From Lachnospiraceae bacterium (GTDB lineage: Bacteria > Bacillota > Clostridia > Lachnospirales > Lachnospiraceae): a DNA stretch of 34,621 bases. Every line of letters begins with the position of its first letter. Positions within the stretch are counted from its first letter, which is position 1. The DNA lies in contig JAFTPO010000053.1 of NCBI GenBank assembly GCA_017463225.1, positions 1-34,621 on the forward strand, read 5' to 3'. The notes beneath the pieces were generated by a model. It had not been told where the DNA came from, did no database searches, and saw only the letters and a program-made list of their open reading frames with translations. A program made the translations under genes and the position numbers. Shown piece after piece: positions 25,123 through 34,621 of the stretch.

Positions 25123-28100
25123 ATGAAAAAGTACAGAATGCGTCCTGTGGAATCGGGAAGAGGAATGCGAATGAGTTTTTCAACTGAGAAGCAAGTTTTG
25201 GATATGCCAAATCTTATCGAAGTTCAGAAAGATTCATATCAGTGGTTTTTAGACGAGGGCTTATTAGAGGTATTTAGAGATATCTCTCCTATAGTGAGCC
25301 ATTCTAAGACATTGAGTTTAGAATTTGTGGATTTTCAGCTGTGTGAAGAGGACAAGAAGTATACTATCGAGGAGTGTAAGGAGAGAGATGCAACTTACGC
25401 TGCTCCACTTAAGGTAGTTGTTAGACTTCGTAATCTTGAAACAGATGAGATAGCACAGCATGATATATTCATGGGAGATCTCCCTCTTATGACTGAGACA
25501 GGCACATTTGTTATAAATGGTGCAGAGAGAGTTATAGTAAGCCAGTTGGTTCGTTCACCTGGTATATATTATGGAATAGAGCATGATAAGTATGGTAAGA
25601 AGCTTTTCAGCTCAACAGTTATTCCAAACCGTGGAGCATGGTTAGAGTATGAGACAGACTCTAATGATGTTTTCTATGTGCGTGTTGATAGAACTAAGAG
25701 AGTTCCTATCACTGTACTTATTAGAGCACTTGGCATAGCTACTAATCAGGAGATTATCGATTTGTTTGGCGATGAGCCTAAGATTAGAGCAAGCTTTGAG
25801 AAGGATGCTTCTAACAGTTATGAGACAGGTATTATCGAGCTTTATAAGAAGGTAAGACCAGGAGAGCCTGCGCTTGTTGAGAGTGCTGAGAATCATATCA
25901 ATAATATGTTCTTTGACGCGAGAAGATATGATCTTGCTAAGGTTGGTCGTTACAAGTTCAATAAGAAGCTTGCATTTAAGAATAGAATAACAGGACAGAC
26001 TCTTGCAGAGGATGTTGTTGACCCATCAACAGGTGAGGTTATGTATAAGGCAGGCACAGTTGTTACACGTGAGGATGCTATTGCTATACAGAACGCAGCT
26101 GTTCCGTTTGTATGGGTTCAGACTGAGGAGAGAAATATCAAGATTCTCTCTAACTTAGTTGTTGATATGTCTAATTACGTAGGATTTGATCCTAAGGAGA
26201 TTGGCATAACAGAGGACGTTTATTACCCAGCATTAGAAAAGCTTTTAACAGAGTATGATAATGATGAGGATTTAAAGAAGGCAGCTGCGGCAGCTATCAA
26301 TGATTTGGTTCCAAAGCATATTACAAGAGAGGATATTTTTGCATCTATTAACTATAATATCCATCTTGAGTATGGTATCGGTAGTTCAGATGATATCGAT
26401 CACCTTGGTAACAGAAGAATTAGAGCCGTAGGAGAGCTTCTCCAGAATCAGTACAGAATAGGTTTATCAAGACTTGAGAGAGTAGTAAGAGAGAGAATGA
26501 ACACTCAGGATGTTGAGTCTATCACCCCACAGTCTCTTATTAACATCAAGCCTGTTACTGCGGCTGTTAAGGAGTTCTTTGGAAGCTCACAGCTTTCACA
26601 GTTTATGGATCAGAACAACCCACTTTCAGAGCTGACTCACAAGAGACGTCTTTCAGCTCTCGGTCCTGGTGGTTTGTCAAGAGATAGAGCAGGTTTCGAG
26701 GTTCGAGATGTTCACTATACTCACTACGGTAGAATGTGTCCTATCGAGACACCTGAAGGTCCTAACATCGGACTTATTAACTCACTTGCAACATATGCAC
26801 GAATTAATGAGTATGGTTTTGTTGAGGCACCTTATAGAAAGATAGATAAGACTGACCCTAAGAATCCAGTGGTTACAGATGAGGTTATTTACCTTGCAGC
26901 AGATGAGGAGGATAACTACATTGTAGCTCAGGCGAATGAGCCACTTGATAACGAAGGTCACTTTGTAAATAAGAAGGTTTCAGGTAGATATAGAGAGGAG
27001 ACTACTGAGTTCTCCAAGTCAAAGGTAGATCTTATGGACGTATCACCTAAGATGGTATTCTCTGTAGCTACATCTATGATTCCTTTCCTTGAGAACGATG
27101 ATGCTAACCGTGCCCTCATGGGTTCTAACATGCAGCGTCAGGCAGTTCCACTTCTTAAGACAGAGGCTCCTGTTGTAGGTACAGGTATGGAGTCTAAGGC
27201 AGCTGTAGATTCAGGTGTATGTATAGTTGCAAAGAATGATGGTGTTGTAGAGATATCATCAAGTGAGAAGATTATTGTTAAGTGTGATGATGGTACAAGA
27301 GATGAGTACCACGTTACTAAGTTCTCTAGAAGTAACCAGGGTAACTGTATGAACCAGAGACCTATCGTTAAGCGTGGCGATAAGGTAACTAAGGGTATGG
27401 TTATAGCTGATGGTGCATCAACTTGTGGTGGTGAGATTGCACTTGGTAAGAACCCTCTTATCGGTTTCATGACTTGGGAAGGTTACAACTACGAGGATGC
27501 GGTTCTTCTCAGTGAGAGACTTGTTAAGGAAGATGTTTATACATCTGTTCATATTGAGGAGTACGAGATTGAGGCTAGAGATACTAAGCTTGGTGCAGAG
27601 GAGATAACCAGAGACCTTTCAGGATTATCTCAGGATGCATTAAAGGATCTTGATGAGAATGGTATCATCAGAGTAGGTGCTGAGGTTCGTGCCAGAGATA
27701 TATTGGTTGGTAAGGTTACTCCTAAGGGAGAGACTGAGCTTTCATCAGAAGAGAGACTTCTTAGAGCTATCTTCGGCGAGAAGGCTAGAGAGGTTAGAGA
27801 TACTTCACTTCGTGTGCCACACGGTGCATATGGTGTTGTTATGGATACAAAGGTATTTACAAGAGAGAATGGCGATGAGCTTCCACCAGGAGTAAATAAG
27901 ACAGTTAGAGTTTACATCGCACAGAAGAGAAAGATATCAGTAGGAGATAAGATGGCTGGACGTCATGGTAACAAGGGTGTTATCTCACGTATCCTTCCTG
28001 TAGAGGATATGCCATTCCTTCCAAATGGTAGACCACTTGATATCGTTCTTAACCCTCTTGGAGTTCCTTCACGTATGAACATCGGACAGGTTCTTGAGAT

Positions 28101-28962
28101 TCACTTAAGTCTTGCTGCTAAGGTGTTAGGCTTTGATGTATCTACTCCTGTATTCGATGGTGCTAACGAGTTCGATATTATGGATGCTTTAGATATGGCT
28201 AACGATTACGCTAACAGTGATTGGGAGACATTCTACGAGAAGTATAAGGATGATACAGAGAAAGAGGTAATGGATTATCTCTATGAGAACAGAGACCACA
28301 GAAAGGAATGGGAGGGAGTACCTATTAACCGTTCCGGTAAGGTTACTCTTAGAGATGGTAGAACAGGAGAGGAGTTTGATTCACCAGTTACTATTGGATT
28401 CATGCATTACCTTAAGCTTCACCACCTTGTTGACGATAAGATTCATGCACGTTCAACAGGTCCTTACTCACTGGTAACTCAGCAGCCACTTGGTGGTAAG
28501 GCTCAGTTCGGTGGACAGAGATTTGGAGAGATGGAGGTTTGGGCTCTTGAGGCATATGGTGCATCATATACACTTCAGGAGATCCTTACTGTTAAGTCTG
28601 ATGATATGGAGGGTCGTACAAAGACCTTCGAGGCAATCACTAAGGGTGAGAATATACCTACACCAGGTATTCCAGAGTCATTCAAGGTATTGCTTAAGGA
28701 GTTCCAGTCACTTGGTCTTGATGTAAGAGTATTAAATGATGATAACACTGAGGTTGAGTTCGGTGAGTCAGCAGCTGATGCTCCAGATAAGGCTATCACA
28801 GCCCTTATTACAGGTGATGAGGATTACTCAGAGGATTTAGAGTCAAGAGGATACCGCGTAGACGATGCTGACGCTATGGATGATGATTCATTCCTTACAG
28901 AGTCAGATGATTTCGAGGAGTTCGGTGACTTTGATGATTCAAGCGACGATGATGAGTTTTAA
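25123..28962 (+). CDS. rpoB: DNA-directed RNA polymerase subunit beta
   Basis: 1279-residue catalytic beta subunit, cytoplasmic, assembling with alpha2, beta' and sigma. The rifampicin-binding cluster reads [20 protein letters not shown] and then [12 protein letters not shown], matching the drug-sensitive form at the D516, H526 and S531 equivalents. Further landmarks: [31 protein letters not shown] (active-site lysines), [23 protein letters not shown]. The body ends near residue 1200; a long acidic tail follows ([12 protein letters not shown] up to DDSSDDDEF). ATG 25123 is preferred over GTG 25111, which overlaps the AAGGGGTG ribosome binding site. rpoC starts 18 nt later, so the pair is co-transcribed. 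Confidence 0.98.
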   Translation: MKKYRMRPVESGRGMRMSFSTEKQVLDMPNLIEVQKDSYQWFLDEGLLEVFRDISPIVSHSKTLSLEFVDFQLCEEDKKYTIEECKERDATYAAPLKVVVRLRNLETDEIAQHDIFMGDLPLMTETGTFVINGAERVIVSQLVRSPGIYYGIEHDKYGKKLFSSTVIPNRGAWLEYETDSNDVFYVRVDRTKRVPITVLIRALGIATNQEIIDLFGDEPKIRASFEKDASNSYETGIIELYKKVRPGEPALVESAENHINNMFFDARRYDLAKVGRYKFNKKLAFKNRITGQTLAEDVVDPSTGEVMYKAGTVVTREDAIAIQNAAVPFVWVQTEERNIKILSNLVVDMSNYVGFDPKEIGITEDVYYPALEKLLTEYDNDEDLKKAAAAAINDLVPKHITREDIFASINYNIHLEYGIGSSDDIDHLGNRRIRAVGELLQNQYRIGLSRLERVVRERMNTQDVESITPQSLINIKPVTAAVKEFFGSSQLSQFMDQNNPLSELTHKRRLSALGPGGLSRDRAGFEVRDVHYTHYGRMCPIETPEGPNIGLINSLATYARINEYGFVEAPYRKIDKTDPKNPVVTDEVIYLAADEEDNYIVAQANEPLDNEGHFVNKKVSGRYREETTEFSKSKVDLMDVSPKMVFSVATSMIPFLENDDANRALMGSNMQRQAVPLLKTEAPVVGTGMESKAAVDSGVCIVAKNDGVVEISSSEKIIVKCDDGTRDEYHVTKFSRSNQGNCMNQRPIVKRGDKVTKGMVIADGASTCGGEIALGKNPLIGFMTWEGYNYEDAVLLSERLVKEDVYTSVHIEEYEIEARDTKLGAEEITRDLSGLSQDALKDLDENGIIRVGAEVRARDILVGKVTPKGETELSSEERLLRAIFGEKAREVRDTSLRVPHGAYGVVMDTKVFTRENGDELPPGVNKTVRVYIAQKRKISVGDKMAGRHGNKGVISRILPVEDMPFLPNGRPLDIVLNPLGVPSRMNIGQVLEIHLSLAAKVLGFDVSTPVFDGANEFDIMDALDMANDYANSDWETFYEKYKDDTEKEVMDYLYENRDHRKEWEGVPINRSGKVTLRDGRTGEEFDSPVTIGFMHYLKLHHLVDDKIHARSTGPYSLVTQQPLGGKAQFGGQRFGEMEVWALEAYGASYTLQEILTVKSDDMEGRTKTFEAITKGENIPTPGIPESFKVLLKEFQSLGLDVRVLNDDNTEVEFGESAADAPDKAITALITGDEDYSEDLESRGYRVDDADAMDDDSFLTESDDFEEFGDFDDSSDDDEF

Positions 28963-28980
28963 TGAAAGGAGATTTATAGG

Positions 28981-31900
28981 ATGTCAGATGTAAAGAACGA
29001 GACTATGCAGCAGCAACCTTTATATTTTGATTCAATCAAGATAGGACTTGCGTCTCCTGAGAAGATTAGAGAGTGGTCTAGAGGTGAGGTTACTAAGCCA
29101 GAGACTATAAATTATAGAACTCTTAAGCCAGAGAGAGATGGTTTATTCTGTGAGAGAATATTTGGACCATCTAAGGATTGGGAGTGTCACTGTGGTAAAT
29201 ATAAGAAGGTTCGCTTTAAGGGAACTGTCTGTGAGAGATGTGGTGTAGAGATTACTAAGGCAAGCGTTAGACGTGAGAGAATGGGACATATTGAGCTTGC
29301 TGCACCGGTATCACATATTTGGTATTTTAAGGGTATTCCTAGCCGTATGGGACTTATCCTTGATATATCTCCTAGATATTTAGAGAAGGTACTTTATTTT
29401 GCATCATACATCGTACTTGATGCAGGAAGTACAACACTTGAGTATAAGCAGATACTCTCAGAGGCTGAGTTCAGAAATGCTGAGAGTGAGTTTGGCAACA
29501 ACTTCAGAGTTGGTATGGGAGCTGAGGCAATCAAGGAGCTTCTTCAGAATATCGACTTAGAAAAGGAGTCTGCAGAGCTTAAGGAAGAGTTAGCTAACTC
29601 AAATGGTCAGAAGAAGGCCAGAATCGTTAAGAGACTTGAGGTAGTAGAGGCATTCAGAAACTCTGAGAATAAGCCGGAGTGGATGATTATGGATGCTATA
29701 CCTGTAATCCCACCAGATATTAGACCTATGGTTCAGCTTGATGGTGGTAGATTTGCAACATCAGATTTAAATGACTTATATAGAAGAATTATTAACCGTA
29801 ACAATCGTCTTAAGAAGTTACTTGAGCTTGGAGCACCTGATATTATCGTTCGTAACGAGAAGAGAATGCTTCAGGAGGCTGTTGACGCACTTATTGACAA
29901 CGGTAGAAGAGGTCGTGCAGTAACAGGCCCTGGTAACAGAGCACTTAAGTCACTTTCAGATATGCTTAAGGGTAAGCAGGGACGTTTCCGTCAGAACCTT
30001 CTTGGTAAGCGTGTTGACTATTCAGGACGTTCGGTTATCGTCGTAGGACCAGAGCTTAAGATTTATCAGTGTGGTCTCCCTAAGGAGATGGCTATTGAGT
30101 TATTCAAGCCATTCGTTATGAAGGAGCTTACAGCTAGAGGTTTAGCAAATAACATTAAGGCGGCAAAGAAACTTGTTGAGAAGCTTGATACAGTAGTTTG
30201 GGATGTGCTTGAGGATGTTATCAAAGAGCATCCGGTTATGCTTAACCGTGCTCCTACTCTTCACAGACTTGGTATCCAGGCATTTGAGCCAATCCTTGTA
30301 GAGGGTAAGGCTATTAAGCTTCATCCACTTGTATGTACAGCGTACAATGCAGACTTCGATGGCGACCAGATGGCAGTGCATCTTCCACTTTCAGTAGAGG
30401 CACAGGCAGAGTGTAGATTCCTTCTCCTCTCACCTAACAACCTTCTTAAGCCATCAGATGGTGGTCCTGTGGCAGTTCCTTCACAGGATATGGTACTCGG
30501 TATTTACTACCTTACTATGGATAAGTTTGCTGAGATTTCTGAAGAGGAGGCATTAGCTCAGGGTATCGCTAAGGAGTACCTTAAGGATGATGAGAATGCA
30601 AACCTTGATGATCTTAATGCAGATGGACTTGCAGGTGTTGTTAAGGCATCAGATATAGTTAAGGTTAGGGTAATAAAGAAGACCTCTATAGATAAGGATA
30701 CCAAGAAGGCAGAGCACTTCTATAAGGATATCTATGGAAGCGTTAAGGCTTTCATGAAGCCGGTATTTGGTAGCACAAATCTTGCTATGCTTGCATATGA
30801 GAATGGTGAGATTACACTTCATCAGAAGATTAAGGTTAAGAGAACAGTTACTACAGCTGATGGAGAGGTTGTATCCGGAATCATAGAGTGTACTATGGGT
30901 AAGCTTATATTCAACGAGGTAGTACCTCAGGATTTAGGCTTTGTTGATAGAAGTAAGAAGGAAAATGCGCTTAAGCTTGAGATTGATTTCCATGTTGGAA
31001 AGAAGCAGCTTAAGAAGATTCTTGATAAGTGTATCAATACTCACGGAGCTACTAAGACAGCTGAGGTTCTTGATGATATCAAGGCTATGGGTTACAAGTA
31101 TTCAACAAAGGGTGCTATCACAGTATCAGTATCTGATATGACAGTACCTGCAGTTAAGAAGGACTTACTTGCTGAGGCTCAGGAGACAGTTGATAAGATT
31201 GCAAACTTCTACGGTAGAGGTTACCTCACTGAGGAAGAAAGATATAAGAGTGTTGTTAAGATTTGGACAGCAACAGATAATAGGCTTACTAAGGCGCTTC
31301 TTGACGGCCTTGATAAGTACAACAATATTTACATGATGGCTGATTCAGGAGCGAGAGGTTCTGATCAGCAGATTAAGCAGCTTGCCGGAATGAGAGGACT
31401 TATGGCGGATACATCAGGACGTACCATCGAGCTTCCTATCAAGGCAAACTTCCGTGAGGGTCTTGATGTACTTGATTACTTCATCTCAGCTCATGGTGCT
31501 CGTAAGGGTCTTTCTGATACAGCTCTTCGTACAGCGGATTCAGGATACCTTACACGTCGTCTTGTTGATGTATCACAGGATCTCATTATTCGTGAGGTTG
31601 ACTGTCAGGCTGATTCAGACGAGAAGCCAGGTATGAGTGTTCAGGCATTTATGGATGGTAAGAAGGAGATTGAGTCACTTCAGGAGAGAATTACCGGACG
31701 TTACTTAGCAGACAGCATCTTCGATAAGAATGGCGTTATGCTTGTTAAGAAGAATCATATGGTAACTCCAAAGAGAGCTGACTTAATTATAAGCAAGGGT
31801 GTAGATAATGATGGCAAGCCATTTACTTACTATACATTAACAGTAGCCCTTACAGACAGCAAGAAGGATGCTCCGGTAGCTAAGGCAACAGTAGAGATTC

Positions 31901-33102
31901 TCGGCTCAGATGGAAATGTAGTGGCAGAGGTTGTTACTGATGGCAACGGTATGGCTACAGTTGAGAAGCTTGCATACGATGAGTATTCAGTAAATGTTGT
32001 TAAGGCTCCAAAGGGTGCTAGCGTAGTAGAAAAGGTTACTCTTTCTAACAGTGGTTCAAGAAAGGGTGCAAGAATTAGAATTAGAACAGTTATTACATGT
32101 AAGTCACATATCGGTATATGTTCAAAGTGTTATGGTGCAAACATGGCAACAGGTCAGGCAGTTCAGGTTGGTGAGGCTGTAGGTATTATAGCAGCACAGT
32201 CAATCGGTGAGCCTGGTACACAGCTTACCATGAGAACATTCCATACAGGTGGTGTTGCCGGTGATGATATTACACAGGGTCTTCCTAGAGTTGAGGAGCT
32301 TTTCGAGGCTAGAAAGCCAAAGGGACTTGCAATACTTGTAGAGTTCGGTGGCGAGGTTGAGATTAGAGATACTAAGAAGAAGCGTGAGGTTGTAATAACT
32401 AACAAGGAGACTGGAGAGTCAAAGGCATACCTCATTCCATTTGGTTCAAGACTTAAGGTTGAGGATGGTCAGATTCTTGAGGCTGGTGATGAGCTTACAA
32501 TCGGTTCAGTTAATCCACATCAGCTCCTTGAGATTAAGGGTGTTCGTGCTGTACAGGATTACATCATCAAAGAGGTACAGGGCGTATATCGTACACAGGG
32601 TGTTGAGATTAACGATAAGCATATTGAGGTTATCGTTCGTCAGATGCTCAAGAAGATTAAGGTAGAGGATAATGGAGATACTAAGTATCTTCCAGGAACT
32701 CTTGTAGATGCATTAGAGTTTGAGGATGAGAACAACAAGATGATAGCAGAGGGCAAGAAGCCGGCTGTTGGAACTCAGAACATCCTCGGTATTACTAAGG
32801 CATCACTTGCTACAAATTCATTCCTTTCAGCAGCTTCCTTCCAGGAGACTACAAAGGTTCTTACTGAGGCAGCTATCAAGGGTAAGGTTGATCCACTTAT
32901 CGGACTTAAGGAGAACGTCCTTATCGGTAAGCTTATACCTGCAGGTACAGGTATGAAGAGATATCGCGATGTAAAGCTTGATACTGGTGAAGAAGATATC
33001 GTTGAAGAGGTAGAGGAAGAAGTAGTAGCAATCGCTACTGAGGTTGCAGAGCCAGAGGCTGATGCAATTAATCCAGAGGACGACTCTACTGATGAGGAGT
33101 AA
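28981..33102 (+). CDS. rpoC: DNA-directed RNA polymerase subunit beta' with two insertions
   Basis: 1373-residue beta' subunit. Normal parts: first zinc site C69/C71/C84/C87; catalytic [12 protein letters not shown] with D458, D460, D462; bridge-helix region [21 protein letters not shown]; second zinc site C875, C1040, C1047, C1050; trigger-loop region [15 protein letters not shown]-terminal [14 protein letters not shown]; acidic tail from about 1335. Two segments are extra. Residues about 516-588 follow YYLTMDK; D462-to-C875 spans 413 residues against 350 for D464-to-C814 in E. coli. Residues about 948-1030 lie between the first and second zinc-site cysteines, 165 apart against 74 in E. coli. 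The second insert reads as a Cna-B-like beta-sandwich. The frame is uninterrupted and flanks are conserved, so these are not frameshift artefacts. AAAGGAG precedes ATG 28981. Confidence 0.97.
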   Translation: MSDVKNETMQQQPLYFDSIKIGLASPEKIREWSRGEVTKPETINYRTLKPERDGLFCERIFGPSKDWECHCGKYKKVRFKGTVCERCGVEITKASVRRERMGHIELAAPVSHIWYFKGIPSRMGLILDISPRYLEKVLYFASYIVLDAGSTTLEYKQILSEAEFRNAESEFGNNFRVGMGAEAIKELLQNIDLEKESAELKEELANSNGQKKARIVKRLEVVEAFRNSENKPEWMIMDAIPVIPPDIRPMVQLDGGRFATSDLNDLYRRIINRNNRLKKLLELGAPDIIVRNEKRMLQEAVDALIDNGRRGRAVTGPGNRALKSLSDMLKGKQGRFRQNLLGKRVDYSGRSVIVVGPELKIYQCGLPKEMAIELFKPFVMKELTARGLANNIKAAKKLVEKLDTVVWDVLEDVIKEHPVMLNRAPTLHRLGIQAFEPILVEGKAIKLHPLVCTAYNADFDGDQMAVHLPLSVEAQAECRFLLLSPNNLLKPSDGGPVAVPSQDMVLGIYYLTMDKFAEISEEEALAQGIAKEYLKDDENANLDDLNADGLAGVVKASDIVKVRVIKKTSIDKDTKKAEHFYKDIYGSVKAFMKPVFGSTNLAMLAYENGEITLHQKIKVKRTVTTADGEVVSGIIECTMGKLIFNEVVPQDLGFVDRSKKENALKLEIDFHVGKKQLKKILDKCINTHGATKTAEVLDDIKAMGYKYSTKGAITVSVSDMTVPAVKKDLLAEAQETVDKIANFYGRGYLTEEERYKSVVKIWTATDNRLTKALLDGLDKYNNIYMMADSGARGSDQQIKQLAGMRGLMADTSGRTIELPIKANFREGLDVLDYFISAHGARKGLSDTALRTADSGYLTRRLVDVSQDLIIREVDCQADSDEKPGMSVQAFMDGKKEIESLQERITGRYLADSIFDKNGVMLVKKNHMVTPKRADLIISKGVDNDGKPFTYYTLTVALTDSKKDAPVAKATVEILGSDGNVVAEVVTDGNGMATVEKLAYDEYSVNVVKAPKGASVVEKVTLSNSGSRKGARIRIRTVITCKSHIGICSKCYGANMATGQAVQVGEAVGIIAAQSIGEPGTQLTMRTFHTGGVAGDDITQGLPRVEELFEARKPKGLAILVEFGGEVEIRDTKKKREVVITNKETGESKAYLIPFGSRLKVEDGQILEAGDELTIGSVNPHQLLEIKGVRAVQDYIIKEVQGVYRTQGVEINDKHIEVIVRQMLKKIKVEDNGDTKYLPGTLVDALEFEDENNKMIAEGKKPAVGTQNILGITKASLATNSFLSAASFQETTKVLTEAAIKGKVDPLIGLKENVLIGKLIPAGTGMKRYRDVKLDTGEEDIVEEVEEEVVAIATEVAEPEADAINPEDDSTDEE
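30526..30744 (+). other. Insertion 1 in beta' (residues ~516-588)
   Basis: About 73 residues between YYLTMDK and [10 protein letters not shown]. The first half is acidic and helix-prone ([17 protein letters not shown], then an Asp/Asn-rich stretch); the second half is basic and strand-prone ([15 protein letters not shown]). It contains codons ATA, ACC and AGG, sparse in the surrounding gene. Fold and role unknown. Confidence 0.65.
31822..32070 (+). other. Insertion 2 in beta': Cna-B/transthyretin-like domain (residues ~948-1030)
   Basis: About 83 residues following [10 protein letters not shown] and ending before [12 protein letters not shown]. It shows the pattern of a small seven-strand beta-sandwich repeat: LTVALTD, then [34 protein letters not shown], and VEKVTLS. 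Repeat 14 of the surface protein in this window has the same order, with identical ATVE and VVTD words. It lies on the beta' segment between zinc-site cysteines C875 and C1040. Confidence 0.75.
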
Positions 33103-33116
33103 TATATAGCTTATAT

Positions 33117-33141
33117 GTGCCCTGCTAATTTGGCAGGGCAC
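33117..33141 (+). terminator. GC-rich hairpin after rpoC
   Basis: Perfect 9-bp stem GTGCCCTGC/GCAGGGCAC (33117-33125, 33133-33141), 7-nt loop; AT-rich but without a T-run (TAATTATATATA). Probable terminator or 3' stabiliser, possibly leaky. Confidence 0.65.
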
Positions 33142-33201
33142 TAATTATATATACCGGTGGTATAAAATAGATAATTTGTGCAAAAAAATGCAAGAATATG
33201 G

Positions 33202-33230
33202 TTGACATATAAAAAAGTAAATAATATAAT
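33202..33230 (+). promoter_or_regulatory. Perfect consensus sigma-A promoter of the str operon (rpsL)
   Basis: TTGACA (33202-33207), 17-bp spacer, TATAAT (33225-33230). Both hexamers and spacing are fully consensus; start of transcription expected near 33237. Confidence 0.93.
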
Positions 33231-33235
33231 ATTTT

Positions 33236-33340
33236 AGCATGTGTTAATTGGGAAAATTTGATTAATACATGCTATTTATGTGCATACTTTACCAGAAGCC
33301 GGAGCTCAAGAATTTCATGAGATTTTGCCAGAGTAAAGTA
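33236..33340 (+). promoter_or_regulatory. Structured 5' leader of rpsL, candidate regulatory RNA
   Basis: The transcript would open with a 13-bp hairpin (33236-33248 with 33261-33273, one wobble, 12-nt loop). A second structure is closed by TACTTTAC (33285-33292) with GTAAAGTA (33333-33340), 8 bp, around a 40-nt interior containing CTCA/TGAG (33305-33308, 33318-33321). The rpsL ribosome binding site is 25 nt further on. No match to a leader that I know. Confidence 0.55.
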
Positions 33341-33378
33341 GAGCAACAACTATTATTATAAGAATCGGAGGTGAAAAC

Positions 33379-33798
33379 ATGCCAACTTTTAACCAGTTAG
33401 TTAGAAAGGGAAGACACTCATTAGAGAAGAAGTCAACAGCTCCTGCTCTTCAGAGAAGCTACAACTCTCTTAGAAAGAAGCCAACTGAGACATCTTCTCC
33501 ACAGAAGAGAGGTGTTTGTACAGCAGTTAAGACTGCTACACCTAAGAAGCCTAACTCAGCTCTTAGAAAGATCGCCAGAGTTCGTTTATCTAACGGTATC
33601 GAGGTTACAAGCTACATTCCAGGAGAGGGACACAACCTTCAGGAGCATAGCGTTGTACTTATCCGTGGTGGTAGAGTAAAGGACTTACCTGGTACAAGAT
33701 ACCACATTATCAGAGGTACTCTTGATACAGCAGGTGTTGCTAAGAGACGTCAGGCACGTTCTAAGTATGGTGCTAAGAGACCTAAGGATGCAAAATAA
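33379..33798 (+). CDS. rpsL: 30S ribosomal protein S12
   Basis: 139-residue decoding-centre protein. Contains [11 protein letters not shown] (54-64; K57 corresponds to E. coli K43, the streptomycin-sensitive lysine), [25 protein letters not shown] and the basic end [10 protein letters not shown]. The longer N-terminal region ([15 protein letters not shown]) is the usual Firmicutes form. GGAGGTG is 6 nt before ATG 33379. First gene of the str operon, with a perfect promoter and a structured leader. Confidence 0.98.
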   Translation: MPTFNQLVRKGRHSLEKKSTAPALQRSYNSLRKKPTETSSPQKRGVCTAVKTATPKKPNSALRKIARVRLSNGIEVTSYIPGEGHNLQEHSVVLIRGGRVKDLPGTRYHIIRGTLDTAGVAKRRQARSKYGAKRPKDAK

Positions 33799-34010
33799 GA
33801 TATTCTAGGTTTCGTCATACGAACAAAACTAAGTGCGAAAAGTAGGTTATGTTTTCTATATATATAGAACTATAGATAAAACAATTTAAACTATTTTTGC
33901 ACGAACATATTTCCACAAGCTCTAGTGTGACGGTAACGGTGTTACACTTTATTGAGGGAGATATGAGTACCGTTGAATTAATTCAAATAATAATTAAGGA
34001 GGGAAGAACC
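33799..34010 (+). other. rpsL-rpsG intercistronic region
   Basis: 212 nt, long for this gene pair. Holds a perfect palindrome TTCTATATATATAGAA (33854-33869), a hairpin AGTGTGAC/GTTACACT (33924-33931, 33941-33948) followed by TTATT, a 14-nt palindrome TTGAATTAATTCAA (33973-33986), and two possible rpsG starts. In E. coli S7 represses from the rpsL-rpsG spacer; whether it does so here is inference. Confidence 0.5.
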
Positions 34011-34481
34011 GTGCCACGTAAAGGACATATCGCAAAGAGAGACGTATTAGCGGATCCAATTTACAATAACAAAGTGGTTACCAAGCTTATCAACAACATT
34101 ATGTTAGATGGTAAGAAGGGTGTTGCACAGAAGATCGTTTATGGTGCATTTGACCGTATTGCAAACGAGACTGGTAAGGAAGCTTTAGAGGTATTCGAGG
34201 AGGCTATGAACAACATCATGCCATCACTCGAGGTTAAGGCTAGACGTATCGGTGGTGCAACTTATCAGGTACCTATCGAGGTTAGACCTGACAGAAGACA
34301 GGCTTTAGCTCTTCGTTGGTTAACTACTTACTCACGTGCAAGAAGTGAGAAGACTATGGAAGAAAGACTTGCAAAAGAGCTTATCGATGCTTCAAACAAC
34401 ACTGGCGCATCTGTTAAGAGAAAAGAAGATATGCACAAGATGGCAGAAGCAAACAAGGCTTTTGCTCACTACAGATTCTAG
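34011..34481 (+). CDS. rpsG: 30S ribosomal protein S7
   Basis: 156-residue head-assembly protein that binds 16S rRNA near the E and P sites. Sequence includes [55 protein letters not shown] and [10 protein letters not shown]. The GTG at 34011 is chosen since AAGGAGG (33996-34002) lies 8 nt upstream and family members start MPRKG. An in-frame ATG at 33963 with GAGGGAG ahead would add 16 residues ([16 protein letters not shown]). Confidence 0.96.
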   Translation: MPRKGHIAKRDVLADPIYNNKVVTKLINNIMLDGKKGVAQKIVYGAFDRIANETGKEALEVFEEAMNNIMPSLEVKARRIGGATYQVPIEVRPDRRQALALRWLTTYSRARSEKTMEERLAKELIDASNNTGASVKRKEDMHKMAEANKAFAHYRF

Positions 34482-34530
34482 TAGTGTATATCAATTTTGT
34501 ATCTATTAATATAAGGAGGAAAAAAACTTT

Positions 34531-34621
34531 GCTGGAAGAGAATATCCATTAGAGAGGACCAGAAATATAGGTATCATGGCTCATATCGATGCTGGTAAGA
34601 CAACAACTACTGAGCGTATCC
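34531..34621 (+). CDS. fusA: Elongation factor G, N-terminal fragment with anomalous start
   Basis: The reading frame encodes [20 protein letters not shown] followed by [10 protein letters not shown], the P-loop region of EF-G, the translocation GTPase; it runs off the right edge. AAGGAGG (34513-34519) is an excellent ribosome binding site, but the codon before the expected Ala is TTT (34528-34530), and an in-frame TAA lies at 34507-34509 with no start between. TTG 34529 is correctly spaced but is out of frame and meets TAG after seven codons. Adding one G (TTTGGCT in place of TTTGCT) would give the normal TTG start. Confidence 0.85.

Noticed and set aside
31822-32070. The RpoC insert as a frameshift or assembly artefact
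   Set aside because: The insert is in frame, has no stops, codes for a coherent domain, and is bordered by conserved zinc-site sequence on both sides.
32163-32435. Minus-strand 90-codon frame inside rpoC
   Set aside because: Antisense of highly conserved polymerase sequence, Ser/Pro-rich shadow.
33854-33869. Palindrome TTCTATATATATAGAA as an operator
   Set aside because: Mostly alternating AT, easily by chance in such sequence; no regulator or promoter tied to it.

Overview
The window reads as chromosomal DNA of a low-GC Firmicute, most likely a member of the Lachnospiraceae (Clostridia). Evidence: AGA-dominated arginine codon use, strong AGGAGG-type ribosome binding sites, a Firmicutes-type long S12, pheT-queA and uvrC-yqeG neighbourhoods, and a surface protein ending in a QTGD-type sorting signal. 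Genus cannot be fixed from the sequence alone.

Layout. Positions 1-5097: 3' part of pheT, then queA and a membrane-fused glycerophosphodiester phosphodiesterase, probably one operon. 5142-6377 (minus): an M18 aminopeptidase, divergent from aroA (6544-7821). 7860-8264 (minus): a small acidic membrane-anchored protein, divergent from a 60-residue membrane protein (8503-8685) that precedes a MutS-like ATPase with membrane segments (8715-10517). 10717-12801: a 694-residue soluble protein I do not recognise, with its own promoter and terminator and codon use like that of ribosomal genes. 12883-15288: uvrC and a YqeG-type HAD phosphatase. 15597-20780: a 1727-residue cell-wall protein with a choice-of-anchor-A-like N-terminus and about 14 Cna-B-type repeats. 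20933-22695: a yhdT-like small subunit and panF (sodium/pantothenate symport). 22801-23736: a cell-wall amidase without signal peptide, CwlC-like. 23784 to the end: the transcription/translation block, with L10 leader, rplJ, rplL, rpoB, rpoC, rpsL, rpsG and the start of fusA.

The most unusual feature is in rpoC. The beta' subunit (1373 residues) carries two lineage-specific insertions. One of about 83 residues (948-1030) lies between the first and second cysteine of the second zinc site. It reads as a Cna-B/transthyretin-like beta-sandwich of the same kind as the repeats of the surface protein 11 kb upstream. The other, about 70 residues (516-588), lies downstream of the active-site NADFDGDQ motif. 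Spacing between landmark residues compared with E. coli beta' supports both. The trigger-loop region itself is ordinary.

Regulation visible in the sequence: near-consensus sigma-A promoters before the aminopeptidase, both small proteins, the 694-residue protein, the surface protein, rplJ, rpoB and rpsL; an L10 autoregulatory leader with terminator; a structured 5' leader on rpsL starting at the predicted transcription start; several bidirectional terminators between convergent genes; and a short tyrosine-rich upstream ORF overlapping the aroA start. At the right edge, the fusA reading frame has a good ribosome binding site but no usable start codon, as if one G were missing.
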